Shown piece by piece: positions 1 through 12,419 of a stretch of 64,000 nucleotides of DNA (within the stretch, counting starts at the first letter, position 1; each line of letters begins with the position of its first letter). The notes below the pieces were generated by a model, which was given only the letters and a program-made list of their open reading frames with translations, did no database searches and was not told the origin of the DNA. This DNA is from Serilophus lunatus (taxonomy: Eukaryota > Chordata > Aves > Passeriformes > Eurylaimidae), in the NCBI GenBank assembly GCA_013399895.1, contig VXBA01005469.1, positions 25,610 to 89,609 on the forward strand. The letters run 5' to 3'. The position numbers and the translations under genes were made by a program.

Positions 1-15
1 CCTTTTAAACGGTTT

Positions 16-1374
16 GTTGGCTCCACGTTCTGTTATAAATCCTGGGGTTTTTTCCCTTAATAGTCTTCCCTCGCTCTCCCCCTCACCCCCCCTCCACCTT
101 GCCCTTCGGGCTGGCTAGAGGGGAGGGGGTGCCCGCTCTCCTTCTCACTCGGGGAAGGTGGCGGGGGCCCCCCAGCTGTTCCCCCCGCCTTGCCCTTCGG
201 AGCTGGCTGGGGGAGAGATGATGGGGGTCGCCCCGGCTGTCTCCCCACAGTTTTCTTGGCAGGAACTCACTGAACGTGGACAGGCGGCGATTGCCGGCGG
301 ACGTGGCGCTGCGCGGGGTCCGGCGGCTTTCCCCGGGTCCTCGCGGCCGCGAGACACCGGCCGGAGGCGGCTGGCTGCAAGCGCTGGTCGCCAGCCCCTC
401 GCTGGCACGGAGCGGAGCCCAGCTGCTGCCCGGGACGCGGTCCCGGCGCCAGGGAGAGAAAGTCGCTGTGCCGTTCCCTGCCTCTCCCTCAGGCGGCGGC
501 CGCCCGATCCCCGAGTGGCTGCGGTGGGCTCCGGCAGCGGCAGACGCAGACACCTGCCTGTTGTTCCCTGCCGGCGCTGCCCCGGTGCCCATGGCTGTGG
601 GGCAGTAACGTCAGAAGCGCCCCGGGCAGCTCCTGTGGCCCCAGGGACCCCTTTTCCGGGGTTCCCGCGGACAGCGGGTGCCCTGGAGAGGCGGCAGCCA
701 GCCCATGACTGGTAAAAACATGGCACCGGGAACCGCCATTTTGCTGGAGCCAAAGATCTCGGAAGGAGGGGTGGAGCCCAGCCCGCTGGCCAATCCGAAG
801 AGGTGAAGCCAGGAAGAAGACGGCGAGCTTCGCGCGGGACTTGGAGAGCTTAAAAGCCCGAAGAAAGGGAAGTTCGCTCTCTTTGGCTTCCTGCGAGCTG
901 GGGAGCAGCAGCACGGCCCCTCTTCTGCGACTCCCAGGCCCCACGGCTTGACTCCGCCCACCTCCATCGGCGTCGGCGCCAAGCCAGCACAACCGCAAGT
1001 GGAAAGGCTTCCCCAGATACCGTCCCTGGCTTGGGGGCGTGCTTTTCATTTTTGTGTTTTGCAGAGACTTCAAGGGTTGGGAGTTACTACCACCAGAGAG
1101 AGAGAAGAGGAGCGGCTTTCCCTTCCCACTGCTTCTCTTTGGCCAGCCTGCCTAGCCATTGAAAAGCAGTTCCCTTATTCTCTTTTATTCCCTTTTCTTG
1201 CGTGGTTTTTGTCGAGTGCATTTCTATGTTAAGTCTGGAGTTCCCTTAAACTGTTGTCTTCCTTTGGTTGAGCCCTAGACGAATAAACTGTTTCCCTGTT
1301 GTTCAAATTCTGTTCAGTCTTCTCGTCACTAAAGAAGCGCGCCCCTAGTTAAAACTGGTGCTAATCCACCACAA
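16..1374 (+). mobile_element. Candidate solo LTR of an avian endogenous retrovirus
   Basis: This is a GC- and CpG-rich block inside an intron of MPZL1, with AT-richer unique sequence to its right. It starts near TGTTGG and ends near CCACCACAAACA, which resembles the TG...CA ends of an LTR. Near the right end is a polyadenylation signal (AATAAA, about 1281-1286) followed by T/G-rich sequence, as in an R-U5 region. A CCAAT-type motif lies near 790. Near the left end two imperfect direct repeats about 91 bp apart share CCTTGCCCTTCGG (about 97 and 188), as in U3 repeats. No gag, pol or env frame and no clear primer-binding site follows, so a solo LTR is inferred. A CpG-island promoter of an unrecognised transcript is the main alternative. 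Confidence 0.4.
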
Positions 1375-3129
1375 ACATGGTCCAGCAGACTACAGAAAAG
1401 CTCACACAATTTTATGACCACACAGTTCAGTTAAAGAATGTCTCACCCTCCCATGGTTTTCCTGTATTTTCCAGCATTCCAGAGTTACATGAATTCCTCA
1501 TAAGTACTTCCAGAGCAGCTGATGACTTCATTATAACAGACTCCCAGCTACATAACCAAACAACAGCTCTGAAAGCTAACATTTAAACTAACAGCTCAAC
1601 ACAAACCCAAAGTCCAGCCATTTAGAGAACATTTTTCACTAATTATCACTGGAAATTGCTTTGAATTACATCTTGCATTTTGTGCGTTAGTATCAGTTTT
1701 ATGAAATAGGCAGGAAAGGGAAGTTTCCACTGCTCCTAAGTGTAAAGATTTTCATATAATTCTAATTTTTTCCCTCCATGCATGTTCAGATCAAAGATGG
1801 ACTACCCTCAAGTAACACCAGCTGAAAAGGACAGTGTGAAGTAACTTCCTGTACACGTAGGGGCAGCCTAGTCTAAGAACTTGGAATTCCCTACAAATTT
1901 CCGCCATTTAGGTTTTGAACAGTAGCTCTTTCCAGATTCAGACCCATTACTGAAAGTACAGTCCTCCTTCTCATCCCTGCCAGTAGGATCTTTCCAGCTG
2001 TTGATGGAGCTGTTTGTGCAAATGTAGATACTGCAGTGAAAAATCAGCTTGGCGTGGCAATTTTTAAAAAGTTAGGCCAACACTGAACTTATTAAATGTT
2101 TAATCAAAAACTGAAAGCTGACCAAGCATCTATGAGATCATTTAAATGTGAGAAGTGCGTCTGTGGCTTTGAACAGTTTCCACCACCGGCACACGACTCA
2201 GAACCATTAGATGCATATATAGCAAAAAAAAAAAATATGCACAAGAGTCAACATGTACTTATTTCAACTGAAAAAATTCCTCCAGCTCAGTTCAGGATGA
2301 TTTACAATCTCTTTATGACAAGAGAACTACTTTCAGGTAAAGTCAGAAGGGAAGACAGCATTAAAGCTATAGCTTGAAAACCTGTTTTCACAGTCTTCCT
2401 AAGAATCTGAAGACAATTGTCGCAGCATTTTCCTGATGATGAGAAGTATTTCAAATACAGGGTCCCCTCCAGAATCAGTGAGATTCTCTTGTCCAGATGC
2501 CCCACCTATGGGGAAGCCAGCATGCAAGTCTGTCGAAAAACATCAGCTGAATCAATATACATGAGTCTTTCATTTGCTTAACATGGGTTAGAATCTGAAG
2601 AAGCTTTGCCAAGGCACTCTGACTTTGCCAAAATGGCAGTTGCTTTACTGCCTCTATATAGTGGCTATCAATACACTGGGACAAAATAAACTCACACTGT
2701 TTTATACAAATTTCAAACTTCCAAGAAACACAAAGTCCTTCTAAAAAAAAAAGTCTGCCACTTTTCTCTCCTTGCTCCCCAGATTTCAAATGTCATCCTA
2801 GCCCTTAATGTTGCATAATACACTAAATATATTCATAGGATTTTGGAATGAGAAAATGGGTTGTCATCAAGGCTTTCATCAGCTTTTCTAATAATTATTA
2901 CAAGCATGGGAATCAGTGGGTATAGAGGACAAGGGTAAGAACATTCAGGTTTTTTAAACAGGTGACAGATATTGGTTCAATTATTAGGACCAGGAAGAAG
3001 ATAATTAAAAAGATAGCTGTTCCCTCCAGGCTACTCCCCCACCCCCAATAAAAGTGGAGTAGACAGGGAAGGGGGAAAATTGGGGGAAAAAAAAGGTGGG
3101 AAGGAAAAAAAATCATAGAGATTGAATAC
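1375..3129. other. MPZL1 intron 3 sequence, no exon recognised
   Basis: AT-rich sequence between the LTR-like block and MPZL1 exon 3. The MPZL1 exon that encodes the transmembrane segment should be the next one on the minus strand. I looked for a hydrophobic segment followed by basic residues on that strand and did not find it, so exons 4 onward probably lie left of the window. Two short plus-strand frames (1377-1586 and 2096-2377) are open but match nothing I recognise. Confidence 0.5.
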
Positions 3130-3343
3130 CTTTCTCCACAACTCTGACTCGGATTTCTCCTGGTTTGACAACAATGTCAGGGGGGTTCTTGACATCACAA
3201 ATGTACGTGCCGTTGTCCCGGAACTGCATGTTTGAGATAGTGATGGAAGCATCTTTCTTGTTAAGATCTCCAGCCCAAGTGATCCTGTCTTTAAATGGTA
3301 TGTCCTTGCCAGGGTATGACTTCCCGTTAGAGTAATAGAAAAA
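3130..3343 (-). CDS. MPZL1: MPZL1 (myelin protein zero-like 1, PZR) exon 3, second half of the Ig-V domain
   Basis: This 214-bp exon encodes 71 residues plus one base, from FFYYSNGKSYPG to RVRVVEK. It begins after a CTACAG acceptor and ends at a G|GTATTC donor. It matches the C'-to-G strands of the PZR Ig-V domain: FKDRITWAGDLNKKDASI, then NMQFRDNGTYICDVKNPPD with the F-strand cysteine (YIC) and an N-glycosylation sequon (NGT). The segment DIVVKPG closes the domain. PZR is a single-pass surface glycoprotein whose cytoplasmic ITIMs recruit the phosphatase SHP-2; those ITIMs are in later exons not in this window. The incoming phase is 0, which fits exon 2, and the outgoing phase is 1, as expected for the codon that splits before the membrane-proximal stretch. 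The identification rests on protein similarity along the whole exon. Confidence 0.95.
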
Positions 3344-6300
3344 CTGTAGTCAAGGAAAAGAGGATATAAGAACAATCCAATTAGATATTACAGAGCTACC
3401 ATGATTCTCTCACTATTATAGCATTCTCCCAAGATCAACTGTATTATACATAAGTGAGATTTAGTTTTGTTCCTCCTGCCTCACCACTTCAGTCAGGCTT
3501 GTTGCCTCTTGATCACATAATCACACCATGGCTTACGCCTCAACCATATCAGCACAAGAGACCACAAGTCCCAGTTTTCTGTTGGTTTTCATTTGTTTTG
3601 TGGTTGGATTGTTTGGGGTTTGGTTTTCTTCCCAGTTCTGGGGGACACAGAGTTTCGCAGACAAGCGGGTGGGGGAAAGAGAAAAAGGCTGGTAACCTGG
3701 GAATAATTAAAGGGTAGAACAGCTCTGGAACACAGCCATCAGCCTTTCAGGCACAGGAAGCCACCTGCATCCTAGTAGGAAAAGGATACCAAGTTTCCTA
3801 TCTCCTGTTTTGCTGTGTGCTACTTGCAACTAAAGCACAGTTAAACTAACTGGCAGTACCCCTCCTGCCTTCCACCCTCCACAAAATCCCATGAGCAATT
3901 CAGAGCATACCTAGCTGCTCTCTCTAAACCTTCATGCAATAACGTGTAATTGTTGCTCAGTTTTCAGGTGACAAGTTGCACACTGGCCCGGCATTCCCTA
4001 GACACGATCAAAAATCCTTGAAGAATGAAGCTGTTTAGTACAGTCTAGGGAGAAACAGCATATTTCCTAACTATAAATGACCAGAATTGGAATTTACAGC
4101 AGTAGAAGTGCATAGGCTGCTACAGGATTACTCTGTTTTCAAACACACGAAATCCCCTACGAGAGGGATCAAGGCTGTATTGCAGGAGCACATTCATTCT
4201 TAATTTGATATCCTGAAAGACAGCAAGACAAACTTAATCAAGAATCAACATGAACTCTCTCCAGTTCAGTCTCCAGAGAACTGTTAAAGAAATGTAAGAC
4301 AATATTCCAGCTTCCTCTTTCTACTGCCTTCTTTAAAAAGCAGTGTCTCTAGCAGGGAACAGACTGGTTACAAGACAGTCCTCCTTCCATTCAAGTCATT
4401 TCCCATCTCTTTCCTCTTTGCTATCCCTGATCTCAGACATGTTATTCCAACATCCTCCCTATCAGAGCTGCATCCTGAATATCAGGCCTGATCACTTGGC
4501 AGCACAAATATTATCCAGGTCAGGTATGGGCACACGGCTGTCTGTTGTGCTGCAGTCAATCTGACTCTTCCTTCTTGTCTCTGGATGAGCACAAATCCAA
4601 CAAACCATCTCATATGGTAGGAAATCTGCTAGCACACAGTCATCTCTCAACATTTTGGAGGAACTCTGCATCAGTCTGCAGCTTTTCCAGCTGTGGCACT
4701 GCATTACCACGCCCCTGTGCCAGGGAAGCCATTCCACTGGAAGTCTAGAAGGTAAGAGGCAGATTCCTCAGCTCCCCAGGTGTCCTCACCTGGGGGAGGA
4801 GAAATCACAAAGTAAAATATGTCCTGAAACACAAGCTAAGTGATTCAAGCCACTCCTTGCCAATGATTAACGTGAGACTTCTTTTGAAACCTAAAACCGA
4901 TGGATTTCAACTGGTTCAAGCAGATTATGAAACTGTTCTGATCAGATGTTTCGGTCACGCACAGATGTCTCTATCACTGGATGTGTGTCAGGGGAAGGGG
5001 ACAAGGAAGGGAACTCTCAGTCAAGTCATCCTCCCCACATGGCCACACGACTGCCAGTGTCACCCTAAAGAGGCACAGGACCACCCCTGTCAGGAGGAGG
5101 CATGGACTTAGATCATGAGATTGATCTTTCAAATTAATGCCCACCAAGCTATGTAATGACAGGACTGGGGCTGATAAAAATAAATGCTGCCTCTATGCTT
5201 CCCCCAGCCCCCCAAAAGAAAGAGGGAATTAACACCAGCTCCTGTTGAGCCACTTCTGCTCAAAGGCAACATGCTGTTCCCTCAGTTGTGCTGGGAACTA
5301 CACCCAGGTAGAACGTCTGAACTGACTTCACTTCCAAAAAATGTTATGTCCTGAGGCTGTATCTCCACAAGTGGACAGTGACAGAAAGGGAATGGCAAAA
5401 CAGGATATAATGGGAGTGGAAAATGTACCAACAGACGGGTTATTTTCACTCAGCCTGTTCAACATGGGCAGGAAATATGCCCAAATACTGTTCTGGCCTC
5501 CCAAAGAGAAGAGCACTCTTTTCAAAACTAAGCATTTAACTGACAATTCAGAAGCTTGTTCTTCAGAGCTCTATACATTGAACAAGATGCTCATCCATCC
5601 ATTTCTACCTGTTTTCTATCATCTCTGCTCTGAGAATTGAAAGGCTACTAAAGTTTAAATGACCTCATGTCTGCAGCAGGGGAAAAGAGCCAGGCTGAGC
5701 ACCCTGCTGTCCCCATGTCTTCCCTGCTGCCCCAGAGTTCCTTGTTTGACTTCCTCTGAATTCTCACTCAGAACAACAAAGAAGAAGGAAGCAGAACTGT
5801 CAGAGCACTCAGATGTGTCCAGCTTATGCAGCAGAGGAAGAAGAGAGTTAACAACTTACAAAAGCCATTTTTTGAAGGTTCACACCCAAAGGATCTAAGC
5901 CCACTTGGGTACAACACACAGGAAATGAGTGATGTCAAATATTATTTGCCTAAGTTCCTTGCTAGAATGATTTTTTAATTGTCAAATAACTATAGTATGA
6001 GGATGTAACTGCTTACTAGTTGGAGCCATTCAATTCTGTTCTGAAACCAGAGGGACTAGTCTTACTTTAATCCTGTTCAAATAGAGGCTATGCAGTACAC
6101 GAGCAAAATAAGCAACATGCACAGCACAATGTAACACTGTAATTACAGTGGTAATTCAAATTCTGTGACTGTTACTGTCAGTGCACAGCTCATTTTAAGT
6201 GCAAGTGGATAAAGAACTTGGAAGATTCCTAGATGCACTTCTTCATCCATATGCTACCACACCAACACTCCTCTCCTCAGACTAACACAGGAACTATCAC

Positions 6301-6504
6301 ATTTTATGGTCAGTGCACACTCCAGCCTTTGCAGCAATCCAGCACACGCCAACACTCTCACACAACTCCCAAAAACCTCCCTAAAACCACGTGCTGGAGC
6401 CAAGACACACGGGTGGGGAGGCTCCAATCCATCTTTACTTGCTGTGTAGAGCCAAGCAGAAGCCCACAGCACAGAGCTGTGTGCCCTGCCGGGCCTGTCC
6501 TTAC
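3344..6504 (-). other. MPZL1: MPZL1 intron 2
   Basis: A 3.2-kb intron between the two Ig exons, with a GTAAGG donor at its exon 2 side and a CTACAG acceptor at its exon 3 side. I saw no repeat element, RNA gene or additional exon. The open frames here are short and show no recognisable similarity. Confidence 0.8.
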
Positions 6505-6665
6505 TGAGATACGAGTGGCGGCTCCCTCGGGCTGGAAGCTCCAGGACACAGAGGCTGCACTGCTGATCACCTCCAGGGATGTGAACGTGCAGGGCAGCTT
6601 GGCATCTGTCCCGTTCTCCACAAACATCTCCTCCGGGGTGTTCACCTCCACTGCTGACACTTGGG
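6505..6665 (-). CDS. MPZL1: MPZL1 (myelin protein zero-like 1, PZR) exon 2, first half of the Ig-V domain
   Basis: This 161-bp exon runs from a CTGCAG acceptor to a TCA|GTAAGG donor. It encodes QVSAVEVNTPEEMFVENGTD, then the B-strand cysteine (KLPCTF) and the C-strand tryptophan of an Ig-V fold (VSWSFQPEG), ending ATRIS. The pattern VSA.EV.TPEE.FV.NGT and VSWSFQPEGA is diagnostic of MPZL1 rather than MPZ or MPZL2/3. An N-glycosylation sequon (NGT) is present. Incoming phase is 1 (one base supplied by exon 1) and outgoing phase is 0, consistent with exon 3. Exon 1 with the signal peptide is upstream on this strand and was not found; see the assembly gap. The B-strand cysteine here would pair with the YIC cysteine in exon 3. 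Confidence 0.95.
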
Positions 6666-9600
6666 CTGCAGGGGAGAGGCAAAGAGAAGAGAGAAGCAGG
6701 ACAAGTGACATCAGTGCTGCTTTCAGAACCTGGAAGCTCACACCACACTGCCCACAAGGGGAACAGAGAAGAGGCATCACTAACTCCCACACCCAGCGTG
6801 TGCACATCATGTCTGCAGTACAAACAAGGACAGAGTGGGCCACTTCACTGCTCTTTCCTTGTATTATCTGTCACAGGATGTTTTCCACCCACAGATGTTT
6901 CCTCTACAGCAGTGTGTGGTGCCAAGGGCCAGCTTAAAACTCTTCCCTACCAGGTGCCGCTAGGCATTGTAATAAATGAGCCCCATCAGAGGAACTAACA
7001 ACTTGGACCCAGCTATTACTCGGTTTCCTCTCTGCATCACATTTGTTTCCCCCATCTCCAGTTTTTCCTAGCTGTAGGTAGAACAAAAGCTCCCCACCAG
7101 GAAGCTGAGGAGTAATAAATTTCTCTTGCTCCCAGCTCTGCCATCCACTCCTGCTCTCTGGCATGCTTTGAGGTCTCCACGTGCAAGACCTCAGAAATAA
7201 TGTCTCAGTTGCAGTTCAGAAGCATGAGAGTACTTTAACTTTTTTCTACCTTATGCAGAGTCAAAACAGCAAGCAGACTACAACCACCCCCCAAATCTGA
7301 AGTAATGAAGGTTAACATTTGGCTTGTACTGCTAGTTTTCCTTCCAGGTAAGTAAAATCCATCATGATTTGGAAAACCTGTCAAAGATATTCTTTCTCTG
7401 GCACCTTCTGAACTGCACAGACACTATCCCTATCCAGATTTAAGCAAAGACCTGTACATTCACTCAAGTTGATGTTAAAAAGCAAAGCATGACCTTGTGC
7501 CATCACAAAAGAATGTCTTTCAGCGTTCACATCACAGCCAGGTGGAAATGAGAATCTCCTAAAGTCACAGTGGGTGGGTGCACAAGGGACTTGTGTCCCC
7601 AGGACCTCAAATGTTAAGTTTTGATTTTATTAAACCATGATTTTCAGCATAGCAATGGTAATAGCAGCCTACTTCTGTTCATATGATCCTGTGACTCTGG
7701 GCTACAATACCTTAAATTCAGGGGGTTTCCTCCCTTATTAGAAGAGGGAAGCAAACCTTCCCAATTTTTCAGTATTAGCTGATTTATTTCTCATCTTTGA
7801 GTAAACCAGCTCTTCAAGTAAACAACCACATAGAAAGATGCCAGTTGAAGACAGTCTAAATTTAAAAAAAAATAAATAAAATACTGCCTTCATTAGTCCT
7901 TAAATCATGGGGGGTTTCTGCTTTCAGTCAGTGAGAGCAGCTGGCTCAGCACCCTTCCAAAGTTATACAGCAAGTTTCTTTCAAGTGACATGATCATCCT
8001 GAAGTGCAGACCTGCCTTAAGCCAGGTTATTTTATGGGAGCTTAAAACTAAACAATGCCCAGAGAATGTTACAAACCATCTTTTATGCATGTGTCTTTAC
8101 ACCTTGCTCCTCAAGACAACAAAGCCCTCATGAGGTGTGCCACTTGTGCTCTTCCTCCCTGGCCCTGACACTGCCAAATCCCCTGGGTCCCTCCAGCACA
8201 GGCCACAAGCAGCAGCTGGCCCTGCAGCCCAGCCAGTGCAACGGCTCAGACAAGGAGAGGGGTGGAAGCCCCCTGGGAACACCCCAGCACCACTGTGTGC
8301 AGGGCTTGGCAGGATCTCCTCTCACCCAGCCACCAGGGCAAGCCAGAGCTCATGCCCAGGGGACATGGAAGGAGCCTGAGAGCATTCATTACCATAACCA
8401 AACCCAGCAGAAACCACCATTCATTCATTTTGGAGTTCAGAGTCCACTGTTCACTTCCAAAATTCACCAACTCCTCAGTCCCAGCAGGTTCTCTCTGACC
8501 TGTGTCATCACTGCTCTCATTTCAAACCAGTGAAACAGCACCCTAAGGGCTGTGGGGAGCTGGGGTGGTGAACTGTCATCAAGGGGTTGTATCACAGCCT
8601 CCTTTCCCTTGGACATACTCTGACTGTGGGCCAAAAAATATTCTTTTGTAAAACAACTGCCAAATATTTATTTGGAACTTACAAAGACTTCTAGCAATCA
8701 AATTAAATTAAGTCAGAGCTGCTGTGCTTTATGGTTTTTTTTTTCCAGCTAATGGAGTAGAAAAGAAAAATCAAATCAAATCCAATCCATTGTTGTGAGT
8801 CCAAGCCACAGGACAAGCCTCTCTTTCAAGCATAAATAAAACAAGCAAGATGCCCTGGGCATTTGTGTAGGAAGAAAAGGGTCTGCACAGACACTGTCTG
8901 CTTGTACATGGTACAGAGAACTCCTTGCCACACACAGGCAGTGGGTAGTACAGAGCTGCTTAATCTAAAGAAGTCAGTGTTCTAACTCATTGGAACTGTG
9001 GTGAAGCAAAAGGAAAAAAAAGGGAAAAGTCTTCTCTCCACAGACAGGGAGCAGGAACTACATAATCCTTTACAGTTATTTTCAGCAAGTTTAATTTTCT
9101 TATGTCCTACTGCTGTCTCAACTGCCTACTTTTCTTTGCACATTTTCTCCTCTCTGCCTCTTTCACTGCTTCAACATTTTTCCTGCTTCTGTTGACTTAC
9201 AGCACGAGACAGGAGCTCCTTAAACCCTAACTTGACTAACTTTGGAAGGGGTGGAGAGGCTACAACATCTGTCAGTTGTTCACTCTCAGCCCTCTGCTCC
9301 CACACTTGCACTGACAGGGTGGCTGTTCCCACTACCTGGAACTCTTTGGCCTCCTCTGCCATAATAAAACCCACATGGATTGTCCCCAGCTCTACCTCTT
9401 TTCCTCCTCTTTCCAGGAGGCCAGGATTTGCCATCCTTCTTCCAACTCTTCCATGCATTTAAATGCTTCAGTTAGAGAAAGTAGAATTTTGAGTCATACT
9501 TCAGTCACACTTACCCACTGCTCCACTCCTCAAGTTTACTCAGCCTTAGTTCCTCTCAAGAGGAAAAAATCATCCCAGGAGACAGAGAGAAGAGTGCTTT

Positions 9601-12384
9601 AGGAAGGGGAGGTCTGCAAGGTACATAGGGCAAAGATAAACATTTGCTCTTCTCCCACAACTCCTCCTCAATGTCATCACCTGTCCAACTGCCCACAGCC
9701 CCAGTGTTCCCCTCTGCACCTCACCCAGCCTTCATCTGCTTTAGTTCTTTTCAGCAGAAAGATGCTTCTATTTTTCTGACCTACCATCAAACCAACTGGA
9801 AAAAAACCCCACCTGAGCCTCTCCAGTCATTCCTTTTTCATCTCTACTGTTGTTGGAGCAGTTTTATTCCAACTACCAGTTCAGTGCTCAGCCCCCACGC
9901 TTCAATGCAAACTCTGCATCCACTTCTTCCTTTTCAAACAATCCTCCTCCTCTCCAAATAGGACAAGACACTCGTTGTCTTACTACACTTACTAATCTTA
10001 CTTACTAATCTTTTCTTATTTTTCCCCATCATGGATCTTCATTCTTCATCAACGCTCTCTCTATTCTCAGGTCTCTCTTTCCTTGGTATCTTGTCTCAGG
10101 GATCTCATCTGCAAAACAAGTTCAAGCTCCCATCACTGCACTGACTACTCAGATCTGCATCTCTGCCTGGGATTTGTCTCCTTATGTCTCAGTGTGACAT
10201 CTTTGTCAATGCTAAGTTGTCAGCTCATGGTAAATGGGACTAAACTAGAGCTCATTTCTTTCCCCAGAGCCCTCCACAACTGCTTTTATCACCATGGACC
10301 TGCCACATGTCTCTCCAACTCAAAACCTGCACAGCACCTCCGACTCTGAACCCTTCTCGGGTCAAGGTGGAGGCTTTAAGAGTTTCTAGTCCCCTGTTCA
10401 GCTGACACTGATGTCAAGACTCCTGTCTGCACCTTGGCCTTCATTCCTGTGCTGCCCTTTCTGTTCTGGACAGATGGTCAGGAACAGACCAGGAAGTGCT
10501 GCAGGTCACCCATGCTGGCACCTCTGCCCGCCCAGGAGACACAGCCTCACAGACCCAGGCCTGGATAACTCCCCTTGTCCAGCACTACCTACTGCTCACC
10601 TCCAAAGCACAGCCTTGGTTAAACACACACTGTGCTGCACCCCCCAGAAAGGATGTACAGGCGTTGGCACACCAAGGTAACAGAGGGTTAGAGAGCTCCA
10701 GCCAGGCATGGCACAGTGCCCTGAATGACCCCAGGCAGTCAGCCCTGCTTCAGTCCCAAGAGACTCCTGCCCCCAAACACACTAAAGCACTGACCTTCTC
10801 CATGGTAGCACCTCCTCCTAAGCTATCCCTCACACTTGGGAGGACCTGCTCAAAAGCTGCAAAATTCTTTCACTTTCTTTGAGCCCTCTAAAGTGCTTGC
10901 AAAACATTTGGTAACTGCACCTGCGTAAATCCAACAGTGCCTAAGCTGACAACGTTTGGAGATCAATGCCTTCCAAAGCTGAAGTCATCTTTTCCTACTT
11001 TTGCTTGTATTCCCCCACTGCTAACCCTTGTTTCATACTGATTAACAAAATTATTTGGAGCAAGAATTGTTTTTAGTCTACATTTTTGTATGCAGAAATA
11101 TGGCTCCCACTCTGCGGGGCAAAGGGTTTGGTAGCATACCACCAGGAAACCCTTCCATGCACTGAAGTTTTACACAAATTAACACACAGCTAATTAAAAT
11201 TCCTTTGCAGACCACGGTCTCCACTGAGATCTCGGATCCAATGAAAAAGTTCTGTTAATTGAGGCTATGAACACACCAAAATAAACTCAATTTGATCACT
11301 AAGAGTCGTAGCAAACCAAGAATGCAAACAGCTAACACTGTAACCACAGGCATCTGATTTGCACCAGCACAAACACAGCCCACACAGAAACTTCTATCAG
11401 ATCACTAAATACTGGATGCTTATGGCTCCCATCCTACAGGGGGAACAGTGCTACACTTCCCTCCTCCTGGAATGGCTTGTCATCAGTTTATCATTAACAC
11501 AAGCAACTTGCTTCGTTTATCTTAAAGACTCCAGGTACCACAGTCATGTATACAATTTATAAATGAAGCCTAAGATCAGAAAATAACCAAAATGTCTGAT
11601 GAAATACAGCTGAAAGTATTCAGACAGGCTGCTGGCACAGGTAACAAGCTGAGGGCAGAGGCACAGATCAGAAAAACGGGAAGGAATGCATTAACACAAG
11701 TCTGAGCAGCACACTTTTAAAGGCCTTCACCAAATGGCAGTGACCACCACAGCGATGCACCGAATTTTCTATTAGCCCAGGAGTTCCATCAGAAAGGAGG
11801 ATGTGGGATTTTCTAGTGACTCAGGGTCATAAGTCACAAAAGCAATACACAGCTGTGAAACAGGGCTTTGATTAAGAAATACTTGCACTTAACGGCAAGT
11901 GTCTTGTGAAACATCTACAGCTGACAGACCTCCCAAGTGCACTTGCATGACATTTAGTTCGTTGTCCCACAAAGCACAGCTTCCCCCTACAACCCCCACC
12001 AAACAACAGCACGACTCCACGAAACACCATCACAGAAAACCAGCATGGAGTTACAGCCACAGGCACTTGTGTCCCCACCGGCCATCACTTGCACCCCTGG
12101 TGCAGGAACCCCAGCTCCCACATCTCAAAAGACAGGGGCAGACGTGCCACAATCGTTCCTCTGAAACTCCACAAGACCTGTGAAAGCACCCAGGTGCTGG
12201 AGAGAACTTCCACACAAAGAATTCATCAGCATCATTTAGCCTTCCCACAGAAGGGACATCCGTGCCAGCAATTCCACCCAGGAGCACCCAAGTACTAAGG
12301 AGCCACACACCTCTGACCACCTGCACACCAGAAATGCACCACGGCGTTTCCTGTTCTACAGTCTTTTTTAGTATAGATGTAAAC

Positions 12385-12419
<35 letters not shown>

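Noticed and set aside
57..1073. Several overlapping frames of 100-200 codons on both strands in the first kilobase
   Set aside because: Low stop frequency from high GC content; no recognisable domain, and the frames contradict each other.
1..3129. MPZL1 transmembrane exon 4
   Set aside because: A hydrophobic stretch on the minus strand near 2930-2990 does not match the expected sequence or splice phase.
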